A stretch of 64,000 nt of DNA from Cymbidium sinense. Taxonomy: Eukaryota; Streptophyta; Magnoliopsida; Asparagales; Orchidaceae. A program made the position numbers and the translations under genes. The notes beneath the pieces were generated by a model that saw only the letters and a program-made list of their open reading frames with translations, was not told the DNA's origin and did not search any database. The stretch covers positions 140,716,040-140,780,039 of the forward strand of contig CM038214.1 in NCBI GenBank assembly GCA_021442155.1, written 5' to 3'. Below are positions 47,920 through 60,094 of the stretch, piece after piece; position 1 is the stretch's first letter; each line of letters starts with the position of its first letter.

Positions 47920-49000
47920 GATGATTCCTTGGGGAAAACCAAAGGATCCTATGGATCTTGCTAGGGCATCAACTAATTTGGCTTCAACTGCTTCATAATC
48001 ATTCAAAGAAATTCTAGTTTGGATTTCACTCTCTAATATGCAAATTCATTTTGTTAACCATCAATTCCTTTTTTATTGTGGATAATTTATTTGGTCAGTT
48101 GTTGCAAATTAAACGACTACGAAATCTCATCTTTCAATGGATAGAATCCTTATTAAATTGGATATTACCAAGAAATAGCCCAAATAAATCTGGTTGGGAT
48201 CTAAAAATTATGATTACATGCAAAGAATTGAATTTTAGAATCTCCATATCTTTTGTTCTCACTATAAAATCCACAAGCATGATAATTCAAAATGTTTCAT
48301 TATTCATCCTCACCTAAAAAAGAAAATCCTATTAATGAAACTTGTATTCCAAACCTTAGGTTGATCATTCTTAAATATCAAAAAGCTACTTTAGAAAAAA
48401 AAAGGAATTTTTTTAATGTTCCTAATAAGGTTATTTTACCTCTTACTTGTTGTATGAAATTGAAGGCTTCTAATATGAACAATTATAATTTTTCTAGACT
48501 TTTAGATGATGATTCTATTTCCTTGATTCAATCCCTGCATCCTTGACAGCTTTGGTTGATGAAAATAAAGCTTTGATTGAGAATATAAATGAAGATATTA
48601 ATGTTATGCATCACTCAATTTCAATAGAGAATATAGGTTTAATACCTCAGGATAATTAGGTTGAAAAAATTGATTCTATTTTCCAGATTCAGGATGATTT
48701 AAATTCTCATAAAGATTTGGCTTTGTCAATAATTTTGGTCATGAAGAGGAAGGACTTGGTGTTCACACTTGCCTCTTAATAAAAGTGTTTCTACTCCCTC
48801 TCTTGCTATTCCTGATGTTCATTTGGCTTTAATAAATGTTAATGTCTTGGAAAAAGGAGAACTCATTTCTAATCAGAAGATTTCTCCTAAATCTGTGACT
48901 AATGTTGCTAAATCTTTCTCAGATGATGATTATATGGGAAAATAAAATGGTTTCCAAACTTATCATGCTAAAAGAGAAAAAATGTTAAAAATTTCCCTCC
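47920..49000 (+). pseudogene. LINE-E ORF1 remnant (DUF4283/zinc-knuckle protein)
   Basis: The RNA-binding first protein of plant L1 elements is recognisable by alignment to LINE-F. WISLSNMQIHFVN (from about 48018) equals WISLPNLYVHFFN of LINE-F. A zinc-knuckle remnant near 48255-48310 reads CSHYKIHKHDNSKC, with the second Cys changed to Tyr and Gly to Lys. Just before the WISL motif about 350 bp present in LINE-F are missing, so SFKEI joins directly to LVWISL. A low-complexity C-terminal part follows (48292-48990), including LLDDDSISLIQS, matching MDDDSLSNDSIL of LINE-F. Stops near 48107, 48546 and elsewhere kill it. Confidence 0.7.
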
Positions 49001-49084
49001 CAAATTGCTAAGAAACACTTGATAGGCTACGACCTCCCTCTCCTCTCTTAATTAAAGTTTTCTTAACCCCTTTTTATTTCTTTA

Positions 49085-49830
49085 TGTTTAATTTTATTGT
49101 TTGGAATGTTAGAGAGATCAGTACCATCTATATTCATAATCGTATTAGAAATTTTTGTTGTATACATAATATTTCATTGCTTATTTTTTCTAGAGCCTCT
49201 TTTTGATGCTAACAAAATTAACCATGTTGCTAGAATGATCAGTTTCAACAAATTTTTCTCTAATGTAAATAATAAGATTTGTTATTTTTAGAATAACTTT
49301 GTAGAGGTTTCTATTCTTGATGATTTTAAATAAGTATTTAATGCCCAAATCTTCTATGGTGATTATTGTGTTTTGGGCTTAGATCTGGTAGAAATCTTCT
49401 TTGGGATAATTTGAGGAATTTTGCTACCTTTATCAATAAACCTTGGTTTGTAGGTGGTGATTTCCACTATTTATTCACTTAATGAAGTGGTGGTTGCTCT
49501 CTAATATTCATTCCATGGAAGAATTTTTTAATATGATCCTTGATTGTAATTTGATTGATATTGGTTTTAAAGGTTCTAATTATACTTGGCAAAACTCTAG
49601 ACTTTGACAAAGGTTGGATCAGATTCTTTTTAATACTCATTGGATTACTCAATGGTATATTACTTCTATCGATCATTTAAGTAGAACTTTCTCTGATCAT
49701 GCTCCTCTTTTGGTTTCTATTAAAGATAATTCTAATAGATTAAAAAATTTCTCTCTTTTTAGATTTCAGAATATGTACATTCAGTATATTGATTTTTTTA
49801 ATGTTGTGGCTAACAATTAGAAAGCTCCTT
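49085..49830 (+). pseudogene. LINE-E APE-type endonuclease
   Basis: This domain nicks target DNA to prime reverse transcription. WNVREISTI (about 49099) carries the first catalytic Asn. After a frameshift near 49185, LEPLFDANKINHVARMI holds the catalytic Glu. WFVGGDFH at about 49446 keeps the Asp of the GDFN motif but has His for Asn. GSNYTWQNSR, RLDQILFNTHW and HLSRTFSDHAPLL (49570-49715) end the domain, and the SDH motif is intact. Several stops separate these motifs. The family resemblance is to plant L1 endonucleases. Confidence 0.82.
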
Positions 49831-50089
49831 TACATCTTGATAATTCGATTATGGGAATGAATAGACTTTGGTTTAAGCTTAAAAGACTTTAGAAAAATCT
49901 AGGTCGGTGGAAAAAGTATTATTTTAATAACCTTTTTACTAATATCAAAGATATGGAAAAAATGGTTAGTGATATTGAAGTCTCTATTATGTTTGATCCT
50001 TCTAAGATTAAGGACTTGACTGAGCTGAAAGATAAACTTGTTAATTTTTAAAATATGGAAGAGACTTATTGGCGTCAACAAGCTGCTAG

Positions 50090-51420
50090 TAAAGTTATTG
50101 TGGATGGTGACAGGAATTCTAGGTATTTCCATGCTTTAGTTAATAAAAAGAGAGGTTTAAATAATATTCAAAAATATTAAAGATGGCAATGTAGAATGGA
50201 TTATGGAGAATAATGATATTAAGGATTCAGTTATTAATTACTTTAGAAATATGCTTAGTAAGAGTTGCTCTTATGAAGCTATTTCTAAATCGCACTTAAT
50301 TCCTTCTATTATTACCAATGTTGATAATGATTTCCTTACTATTGTGCCTAATGAAGATGAAATTTTTAAAGTTATTAATAGCATGAACATAGATTCTGTT
50401 GCTGGTCCGAAGGGTTTCACTACTCAATTTTTTTAAAAATGTTAGTTTATTATTTAAAATGATTTGATTGAGGCTATGGTTGATTTTTTTTAATGGTAAT
50501 CCTTTTCCTAGATATTTTTCTAACACTTCTATTGTGCACATACCTAAGAAAGATAATCTGGACTATTGGAGTGATTTTAGACCTATTAGTCTTTGCACCT
50601 TCTTCAATAAGCTGGCTTCCAAGATTCTTGCCAACAGGCTTAGTCCTTTACATCATATGATTATCTCTCTAAATAAAAACTAGTTTTGTTAGAGGTAGAT
50701 CTATTTCTAATAATATTTTACTTGCCCAAGAAATAATTCATGATTTAGATGCTAAGACTACAGGTGGAAACATTCTTTTCAAATTAGATATTACAAAAGC
50801 TTTTGATAATATCTCTTAGGATTTCCTTTTCTATATTCTGAATTTATTTGGGTTTTTTGATAAATTTATTTTTCTTATTAAAAATTGTATTAATAAAGCC
50901 TGGTTTATATTTTGCTTAATGGGGTAGCTTTGGCCTTCTTTCCTTCTTCCCATGGCTTTAGATAAGGGGATCTTTCATCTGCTACTCTATTTATTACTAG
51001 TGTTGAGTACTTATTTAGGAGCATCAATGAGTTATTCTTAAATAATCCTAGTATGTACTACAAAACTTTTGGTGGTCTTCTTGTTTCCCACTTAAGCTTT
51101 GTAGATGATTTTATTATTTTTTGCAATGCTTCTATTCATCATATCAAGAACCTCAAGATTTTGTTAAATAAATTGGTATGGATAGTGGTCTTTCTATCAA
51201 TGATAATAAAAGAAATTTCATTACTTCTTCGAGTATCTCCAATAATAAAATTAATCAAATCCTACATATCACTAATTTTAAACATCAACACTTACCTTTT
51301 AAGTACTTGGGTGTTCCTCAATTTAAAGGTCCAAAATAATCCCATCTTTTTGATGAGTTAATTCAAAAAAGTTTAAATAAATATTTTTTTGGGAATTCCA
51401 TTTGCTTTCCTTTGGTGGTA
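50090..51420 (+). pseudogene. LINE-E reverse transcriptase
   Basis: Motifs appear in the expected order: AGPKGF at about 50402 (usually GPDGF), FRPISLCTFFNKLASKILA at about 50576, FVRGRSISNNILLAQE at about 50685, motif A KLDITKAFDNIS at about 50782, and the catalytic box as FVDDFIIFCNAS at about 51098 (FADD in most relatives). LPFKYLGVPQF, with one base shift, lies near 51294. Stops and frame changes fall at about 50435, 50683, 50818, 50910-51050 and 51340. Both catalytic aspartates of the FVDD box remain, but the reading frame is lost. Confidence 0.85.
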
Positions 51421-51429
51421 GGCTCACTA

Positions 51430-52990
51430 TTCTTAAGAGAACTCTCAATTATATGCCTCTTAATTTGATTCAAACTATTATTCCCAGTAATTCTACTCTT
51501 ATTAGAGTTGATTGCTTTTTTAATAAATATTTTTGGGGATCGAATAATTATATTAAATGAATGCATTAGACATCCTGGCATTAATGTTGTGGTCCTTTGG
51601 GTGAAGGTGGTCTTGGTTGCAAACCTATTTGTGAAGCTATGACTGCCTTCTCTCATATGCTCTGGTGGAATTTTAGAAAGAATGATAGCCTTTGGGCTAA
51701 GTTTATGATGAAAAATTATTTCCAAGCTAAACACCCTCTTATCTATGCTTATAAAGTTGGTGACTCTCCAATTTAGAAAAGGCTTTGCTCCATTAAATGG
51801 GTTGTTGAATCCTTAATATCTTGGGGTATTCATTTGAGTTCTTCTTTTTTTTTTGGCAAGATAATTGGATTGGCAATGGCTCTATTGACTCCCTTTTATC
51901 AACACACTCTACTGCTACTATCAAAGTTAACTTTTTTTGGCTTAATAACAATTGGAATAAAAACAAACTTGAGAACTACATTCCTATTTCTCTTTTTAAC
52001 AAGTTTTGCCACATTGCTATCCTTTCTAATAAACCTGATCAAATTCTTTTCAAGCTCCCTTACAATGGTGATTTCATTCTTAAAGAGGTTTGGAATTTTA
52101 TTAAAAGTAAACAAAACACCTCTAATGTTTTCATTAAACTTTGGAACAATATCATTCCCATTTCTTATTCTATTTTAGCTTGGAATTTTGAATAACTTCA
52201 TTCTGTAGATTCTTGCTCACGGCTTAAAGGGTTTTATTTACCTTCCAAGTGTTGTTGTTGCTTTCATATTGAAAATGTTAATCATGTTTTTGTCAATAGT
52301 TCTATTGCTTCCGAACTTTGGATATGGTATGATGGTTTATTTAACTCTAACTATTTTCATGGCTCTCTTTCATTATATCAACTCCTTGAAGTTTGTTTCC
52401 ATAAAACTATGAAAGGTCATATGAAAGTTTTAATTGCTATTACCCTTATTTGGTTCATTTCGATGGATAGAAATGATGCTAAATATCAAGGCATCCCTAT
52501 GAACCATAAAAGTATCCTTGCTAGAACTAAAGAAAAAAATTCATGCTTTGTTTATTGCAAATTTAATTAGCAATCTTTATTTTAGAGGTTATAAATTTAT
52601 GGCTAAAAATTTGGGTATCACTTTGCATGATGACCCTTCTTACAAGAGTATTAGGATTATACATTGGATTAAGCCTAAAGATAATTTTATTAAGATCAAT
52701 ACTAATGGTTCTATTTTCCTAAAAAAATATTATTGTGGTGGAAATCTTAAGGATTCTAATGGTACTGCCATTTGTTCTTTTTCCTAACCCCTCAAAGCTT
52801 GTACTACCATTTGATGCACTTCTTTTACTTGATGCTCAATACTAATAAAATGGGGAATGATGACTTATTTTATCTTCATAATCACACTAAAATTCTTCTT
52901 TCTTAAGTTTGCTATAAAATTTCTCACATTCTTCATGAAGGTAATGCTTATGCTAATTTCCTGGCTAATTTGGGAATTTGGTGATGAGCT
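51430..52990 (+). pseudogene. LINE-E C-terminal region: zinc-binding domain and RNase H
   Basis: After the polymerase comes the HW-WH-CGPLGEGGLGCK segment (about 51570-51625), then WQDNWIGNGSIDSLL (51850), a zf-RVT-like region SRLKGFYLPSKCCCC with ENVNHVFVNSSIASELW (52215-52325), the linker MNHKSILARTKEK (52499) and RNase H (52660-52980). RNase H opens as KINTNGS, with the first catalytic Asp changed to Asn, and ends ISHILHEGNAYANFLANLG. The part between them, which should carry the Glu and second Asp, is short and scrambled. Confidence 0.8.
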
Positions 52991-52999
52991 CACTTTATT

Positions 53000-55533
53000 T
53001 GTTAACCATAGCTTACTTTAGCATCGCATGAATGCGGTCAGGATAACTGGTACCTTACCTCAAATTTTAACTTTTGGCTATTTTGTTTATCATATTGATA
53101 TGGTGGTTTTATTCAATCTATTTTTTTCTCTTATGTTGTTTTGTTTTTTTGTATTTTTTTTTTTTTTTTGCTTCCCTCACTAGGAAATGGTTTTACTATT
53201 TTTCTTTAAGGTTATGGTCAATCTAACTTTATATGAAAGTTACCTAGTTGGTTTTAGTTTATTTCTAAACTTATACCCCATTCCTCTATACCCCATTGTA
53301 TAGTTGACTGACCCTTATTTGGGTCGTAGTGGTGCTATTTTTAATTTGTGTTCCTATCCTCTAAGACTGGTGGTTTTCTTTCTATGGCTCATGCTGCTTC
53401 TTTTATCACACAGCTAGTGATGTTTTGGGCATGTTCTATTGGGTTGTGGTTATGCCTGATATTGGCCTGCCCCTTATACTAATTGGTGTTGGGTTTGCCT
53501 CTAGTTTTGCTGGAAGTTACCTTATTTGAATTGGATATTTGGCTACTATGGTTGGTTCTTGAATTCTACTATTTACTTATTCCATCTGCTTGACTATTTT
53601 GGGTGGTAATTTTTTCATGGCTACTATTGGTCTCTTCTGGTTTGTCTTAGGTTGGGGCTTGTTCGTGGTTGCTATTCTCCTTTCTTGGTTTCATTTGGGG
53701 TCTTCTGCTAGTTGGTTTTTCCCTATGCCTTGTGGATTGGAGGGATCTTTTTTCTAGTTGTTGCCTTTTTATTTTCTCTTTTATGCTGATTGTCTACTCT
53801 ATAGGGTTTGGAAGGGGCTTTATTTGCCTCTAGCCTTGTTCCTTTCCTTGCTAATTGGCTACTTGTTGTTGGGTGGTTCTCCTTAGGCTTTTCTGCCTTG
53901 GTTTTTTGTCTATTTGAGTGACTACCAATTTTGTTTCTTGGCTTTTTGGGAGATCTCTTGGTGGGTTGTGTCTATGCATTGTTTGCTTTTTCCCCTATTT
54001 TGGGCTTTGAATTTGGTTAACCTCTTATTTTGGTTGGTCGCTCCATTTAATCGAATTGGAACTTCTACCATTGTGGTTATTGTTGGGTGCCTAATGGTCT
54101 CTTCAGATTTGCTTAGCTTTGGTATTTTTCAATTCTTTTGGTTGTTTTCCTAGTTTGGTTTTTTTGGTTGGTAGTTTTGTTTATTGATTGGTATGAGGAT
54201 AGCTTTGTGGTTCTTTTTCATCCAAACTGGTTTCTATTTACTAGAGGAGATGGTTGTATTATTTTTATCTATGCCTATTGGTTTGTTAGCTCTATGACCT
54301 GGATTGGTCTGTTTCCTAAGGTTGTGGCTCTCTAGCTTGGTGTCTTGGGATTGGATGTTATCTTGCCTCGGATGCTTGTGCCTTGGCTTGGTGTCTTGGG
54401 ATTTAGGTTGGCTATTGGTATTGAAACCCTCTAGTTTATTTTGCTCTCTATTTCTTGATATTTTCCTGTTGGCGGTGGTGTTCAATTTGCTATTTTTATT
54501 GCTACCTTAGTGGTGGTTTTGATGGTAATTTATGGATGCTCTCTTGGTCTCCCTATGGCATTCCTCTATCTGGTCCTATTTATCTTCTACTATTTTGCTA
54601 TTTGGGTGAAATTTTTGCTCTTGGATTTGGATTGCTATTGCTCTAGAGATAGTCGTGAGTTGTTGTTATGCCTTTGGGACTATTTCATTGGGTTATGTTG
54701 TTACCGTAAATCATGCAAACTACTCTATTTTGTGTTTCTCTTCCTTTTCATGGTGGCTTTGGTGGAGTTATTGTTTGGTTTTTCTAGCTTGGATATTAAT
54801 CCTACTATAACTTCTGGGTTGTTGGCTTTATGTGATTGGTATGTTGTGGGCTTTGGTTGATTTGTTGGCTGCTAGCTGGTTACTTTCTCTGTTGGTTTGG
54901 TGCAGGACCTAAATCACCATGGACTATTTTGTCTTGGATGGTTTGCTTATATCAGGTATGTTGGCTATGTGGCCTTGATGTTTTCTCATATCTTCTCTCT
55001 GGTTGGTAGCATTACATATGATTGTAACCCTTCTCAGGAAGTTTGGATGCACATATTTATTGTTTCCAGTTAAGATGATCTTAACTAAGCTCGAGTCTTC
55101 TCTTTCTTAGTCTCTTTTAATTGTTTACTCTATTCTTTTCCCTTTAGCTATGATTATTGCCTTTGTAGTGTTTTGTAGAACTCTTTTGTAGGTTGTAACT
55201 TTACAAATGGAATGAGCTTTACTCAGTTAACTCAAGTGTTGTTGATGTGGATCTTGCTTATCTTGCTTTCTCAGAGGGATCAAGAGCTGTTGCTGACTAG
55301 TCTTTTTACTAATTTCATGAGTTGTATTAGTCTTATTGTGTGTCTTTTTCTCATATGCGTTTTAGCTATTGTATTTGTTTTTGTTTTTCTTTTGTTTTTT
55401 TTCCCTTTACTATTGTACTTAGATGGGGGTTTACCTCTTTAAGTTTGGGAGTGTGAGAACTGAGCTTTACCCCTAATGGACATTGTATATTTTCCTTTAT
55501 GGTAATAAAATTCCAACTTTTCCCAAAAAAATG
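53000..55533 (+). other. LINE-E 3' UTR, T/G-rich
   Basis: About 2.5 kb with strong T and G bias on the + strand and few A residues before the last 550 bases. The conserved family end starts near 55008 (CATTACATATGATTGTAACC) and runs through 'gatgggggtttacctcttta' (55420) to GGTAATAAAATTCC (55501). Such conserved 3' ends are where LINE reverse transcriptase usually recognises its RNA. Open frames at 53914-54153, 54510-54860 and 55212-55442 are hydrophobic by composition and not conserved between copies. Confidence 0.75.
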
Positions 55534-57455
55534 CTAAAACCTAAAACCTACAACCCTAAACCCAAAACCTTAAACCCCAAACCCTAAACCCTAATCCCCA
55601 AATCCTAAACCCTAAACCCTAAACACTAAACCGTAAACCCTAAACCCTAAGAACCTAATAACCTAAACATAAACTTAATAAAACCTAAAAATAAAACAAA
55701 TAAAAAAAATCTAAACCTAAACAAAATAATAAAATAAAATAAAAACCTAAACTAAAACCTAAACCAAAAAATAAAATAAAATAATAAATAAAAACTAAAG
55801 TAAAATAAAATAAATAAAAACCTAAACTAAACTAAAAAAAATAAAGTTAAAAATAAAAAACCTTAATAAAATAAAGCTTTACCTAAAATAAAAATAAAAT
55901 AAACCTAAAATAAAATAAAATAAACATTAAATAAAAACATAAACCCAAAAAATAAACCTAAAAATAAATAAAAAATAAAACCTAAACTCAAAACTAAAAA
56001 AATTTAAACTTAAAATAAAAATAAACTAAACTAAATTAAATAAAACCTAAACCTAATCCTAAACCTAAAATAAACTAAGCCTAAACCTAGAACTAAACTA
56101 AATAAAATAAAATAAACTAAAAATAAACCTAAACCTAAAATAAAAAATAAAACCTAAAAATAAATCTCAAATAAAACCCTAAAACCTAACCTTAAAAAAT
56201 AAAATAAAAACCTAAGCCTAAACCTAAAATTAAAAAATAAAACCTAAACCAAAAAAATAAAATAAAAATAAAGCTAAACTAAAAAATAAACCTAAACCTA
56301 AACCTAAAAAAAATAAACCAAAATAAAAAAACCTAAACTAAAATAAATAAACCTAAAATAAATAAACTAAACTAAATAAAAATATAAATAAACCTAAATA
56401 AAAATAAAAAATAAAATAAATTAGAATAAATAAAAAATAAATTAAATAAACCTAAACTTATGAGTTTACTTAATTTAAATAAAATAATTAAATAATTAAA
56501 TATAAAAAGCTTAAATGCTAAACCCTAAATGTTAAACCCTAAACCCTAAACACCAAATCCAAAGAAACCCTAAACCCTAATCTCTAAACCCTAAAACCTA
56601 AAATCCTAAACCCAAAAACCCTAAACCCTAAACCCTAAACTAACCCAACCCATAACTAAACTAAACCCTAACCTAAAAAGCCTAAACACTAAACCCTAAA
56701 CCTAAACCCTAAACACTAATCCAAAACCCTAAACCCTATAACCCAAAACCCTAAAATTCTAAACCCTAAACACTAAACCCTAAAAACCTAAACCTAAATC
56801 AAATTGAAAAATAAAACCAAAACCCAAAAAATAAATTTAAAATTAAAATAAACTAAAAAATAAACTAAAACCTAAACCTAAAATAAAAAAATAAAATAAA
56901 ATAAAAAAACCTAAAGTAAAATAAATAAATCTAAAATAAATAAACTAAACGAAATGAAAATAAAAATAAACATAAATAAAAATAAAAAAATAAACCAAAA
57001 TAAATAAAAAATAAACTAAAGAAACTAAATAAACCTAAGCCTATCGGTTTACCTAATTTAAATAATAAATAAAATAATAAATAATAATTAAATAAAAAAA
57101 CCCTAAATAACCAAAACCTGAAATCCTAAACCTTAAACCCTAAATCCTAAACCATAAACCCTAAACACCCTAAACCCTAAATCCTAAACCCTAAATCCTA
57201 TACCCTAAACCCTAAACCTTAAACCTAAACCAAAACCTAAACCTAAACCCTACACCTTAACCCTAACCTTAACCCAAAACCCTAAACCCTAAACCCTAAA
57301 TCTAAACCCTAATTAACCCTAAACCTAAAACACTAAACCCTAAACCATAAACCCTTAACCTCAAACCCAAACCATAAACCCTAAACCCTTACCCCAAACC
57401 CTAAAACCCTAAACCCTAAAACCTAAGCTAACCATAAACCCTAAGATGACCCTAA
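55534..57455 (+). repeat. Degenerate telomere-like array T14
   Basis: CCCTAAA-rich blocks (55540-55660, 56520-56790, 57090-57455) alternate with AATAAA-rich blocks. Landmarks stand at 56463 (GAGTTTACTTAATTTAAAT) and 57045 (CGGTTTACCTAATTTAAAT). No GRP fragment and no second landmark are present. The array ends at 'ccctaaaccatgaacg', where LINE-F starts. Confidence 0.88.
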
Positions 57456-57634
57456 ACCATGAACGTCATGATCCTTTTTTTGTCCAACACCACCCTAGGC
57501 ATGCTCTGGAAATTTCTAATTCCCCTGTGGAGATGCATCTCAGTTGTGCTTTCTCCTATGGTTTTCTTGGCTCTCTTCCATCTCGGTGGCCTTACTTGGC
57601 TTTCATTCTCACTTAACATGTGTTTTTGTTGATC

Positions 57635-59010
57635 ATGGCTACAATCTCTATTTCCCCTTAGGGAAACCCAGATACTTCTGTTGTGATAGTGAATGTTTCT
57701 GACCCCTTGGGAGTCACTGGATCCAACCCCTTGCTGGCTTCTAAATCCTTCAAAGATGTTCTTGTGGGTAACATCAACTGCATGGGTGAGTCACTTGATC
57801 TTATCTCTACTTCCCTCCAGGGTGTACCCATAATTTTGTGTGTGGATTCAATGGTGGAAAGGCTTGCATAATCTTTTGAATTTATATTAGTGGGCAAATT
57901 TACATTGTGGCATCCTACTATGGAGAATATTACGTCTTTTTTTCATAGTTTGAAGCCCTCTGGTATTTTTTTTTGTTGGATTGATAGACTCTCACCATGT
58001 TTTTATTTAGCTTTCAAAAGACTTAGATTATTCTTGGGTTTTCTCTAGATGATCGTATTTTGTGTTCAACTGTTAGATACGAATGTTGAAACGGATGCCT
58101 TATTTTGATATTAAGGAGGAGTCTCCTTTTGTTCCAGTTTGGATTTCTCTTCCCAATTTATATGTTCATTTCTTTAATCCTGAATTCCTCTTTGTCATGG
58201 GTGGGTTGTTCATCCTCTCCAAGTGGATTAGACCGTGCCATCTATTGCTCGATACTAGTTGAGTTGGATATATCTAAAAAATATCCAAAGGAAATTTGAC
58301 TAGGATCGAGAAATATGATATTTCCAAAAGTGGATTTTGAGATTTCCTATTTTTTATTCTCATTGCAAAATTCATGGCCATGGGATTTCAGATTGCTTTG
58401 TGGTTCATCCACACCTTAAGAAAAGTTCTACTGTGCATCCTAAGTCAGATCCCTCTCTTAAGGTTCCCTTGGTTAAACCATAAAATGTTGTATTATCTGA
58501 TATCTCCTTACCTAAATCTGAGGGCCATTGCCTTGAGCTTCCTATTCCTCAATCTGACAGCACTGCTCAATAGGATGTCACCCTTGCTAACAAGGATGTT
58601 GTCCCTTCTGATGAGTTTGTACATTTGAACCACAATAATAATGTCAATAATGTAAATAATAATAGTTTTGTGAAACTTATGGATGATGACTCTCTATCAA
58701 ATGATTCTATTCTAGCCTCTTTGCCACCTTTAATTAAAGAAAATGTGATTCCTCATGAAGGAATGCCTGGTGTACAAAATTTGGAGAAAGCTTCTATTTT
58801 AGGTACTTATGCTTTAGGTGGCTCTAATCCTTCTTGTGCTTCTTTATCTAAGTTTGAACTGATTTCTAATCCTATTTTACAACATAACCATGATTTGGAA
58901 GAAGGTGAACTATCCTTCAATGTTATTTTCAATGTGCCTCCCTTTTCCAAGCAATTCTCTAATCAATCCTTATTAGATGGTGATGTTGTGGATATGGCCA
59001 ATAAATTTTA
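57635..59010 (+). pseudogene. LINE-F ORF1 (DUF4283 and zinc knuckle)
   Basis: The ATG at 57635 starts MATISISP, interrupted by a stop at 57659, then GNPDTSVVIVNVSDPLGVTG and SFKDVLVGNI. A DUF4283-type core follows (VGKFTLWHPTMENI at about 57890; ESPFVPVWISLPNLYVHFFN at about 58119). The zinc knuckle near 58358-58400 reads YSHCKIHGHGISDC in a shifted frame, with the first Cys changed to Tyr. The C-terminal tail 58625-59011 is an intact stretch of 128 codons rich in Asn, Asp and Ser. Plant L1 ORF1 proteins bind element RNA and act as nucleic-acid chaperones. Several stops disable this one. Confidence 0.78.
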
Positions 59011-59109
59011 GATAATTTTTTGAAAGAAAAATAAAGCTTCTAAACCTAGAGTTCCTAACTTTGTTAGAGTTACTAGATCTGGCTCCTCTACCCAAAATAA
59101 ATGGTTTCC

Positions 59110-59785
59110 TTCCTTATCTAGAATGCGAGAGGGATTGGTACCCTCTCTGTTAGAAATAGAATCAGTAACTTAGTTCGCTCTCATAACATTTCCTTTTTGG
59201 CTATTTTGGAACCCTTTATTGTCCCTTCTAACATTGCTTCTATTGCTAAAATGATTGGCTTTGGTAATTTTTTTTTGCTAATTTGAGCAATAAAATATGG
59301 GTTTTTTGGAATAGTCCCTTTGTTTTACAAGTTATATAGGATTTACCCTAGGTTTTAAATGTTAAAATTACTTATGAAAATTGGTGTGGCTTTGGGTCTT
59401 TTATCTATGCCCCTTGTAATAAGAATGGTAGAAGACTTCTTTGGGAAGATCTTGTTAGTTTCTCTTCCTTTGTGAATGCTCCTTGGTTTGTCGGTGGGGA
59501 CTTTAACATTATATCTTCCTCTTCTGAACTAGTTGGTGGTAATGCTCCTAACTTATTTTTCATGGAGGAATTCAATAACATGATCCTTGATTGTCATCCT
59601 GATATTGGCTTTACCGGGTCTCATTTCACTTGGAACAATCAGACTTTGGCAAAGATTAGATAGGTCCTTTTAACAATTGTGGATCAACTTTTCCTATTAC
59701 TTGTTGAGCATCTCAGTAGAACCCTATCAAACCATTCTCCCTTGATGATCATTATAAATGTTAATGCTACTAAACCCTCCTCTCA
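59110..59785 (+). pseudogene. LINE-F APE-type endonuclease
   Basis: In one frame from 59119 it reads stop-NARGIGTLSVRNRISNLV, where the usual Trp before Asn is TAG, then ISFLAILEPFIVPSN with the catalytic Glu. A frameshift near 59275 follows. WFVGGDFNIISSSSELVGG (from about 59487) has an intact GDFN. GFTGSHFTWNNQTLAKIR follows, then HLSRTLSNHSPLMII at about 59710, where the catalytic Asp of SDH is Asn. The 5' half is the best preserved endonuclease in the window, but it is inactive. Confidence 0.83.
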
Positions 59786-60094
59786 TATCCCATTCTGAAT
59801 TCAAAATATGTGGCTTATGGATGATGGATTTATGGATGTGGTTGCTAGCAATTGCGGTGAACCTCTCCATCCTGATGATTCTATTTTTAGGATGACGAGA
59901 TTGTGGTTCAAATTAAAAAGGCTTAAATAATTCCTTAATTTGAGGAACAAACACTATTTCAAAACCTTTTGTTAATATCAAAGAAATAGAACATGAGGTT
60001 ATAGTTTTAGAAGACGTTATAGTTAATGATCCATCTAAAAATTCCTTATTAACTCAAGCCAAAAATAGGTTAACATGTTACCAAGACATGGAGG

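Larger units (their letters stand above)
47785..55533 (+). mobile_element. LINE-E, nearly full-length L1-type retrotransposon (dead)
   Basis: This 7.7-kb element runs from a pyrimidine-rich 5' end ('ccctcttccttctacc') to GGTAATAAAATTCC and an A-run at 55526-55533. It has, in order, an ORF1 remnant, APE endonuclease, reverse transcriptase, zinc-binding region, RNase H and a 2.5-kb T/G-rich 3' UTR, the plant L1 order. Telomere-like repeats flank both sides. Frameshifts and stops occur in every domain. No clear target-site duplication was found. Confidence 0.88.

Noticed and set aside
47774..55533. Target-site duplication around LINE-E ('cccaaaaaaat' on both sides)
   Set aside because: The shared word is mostly the A-tail and a low-complexity array word, so it is not informative.
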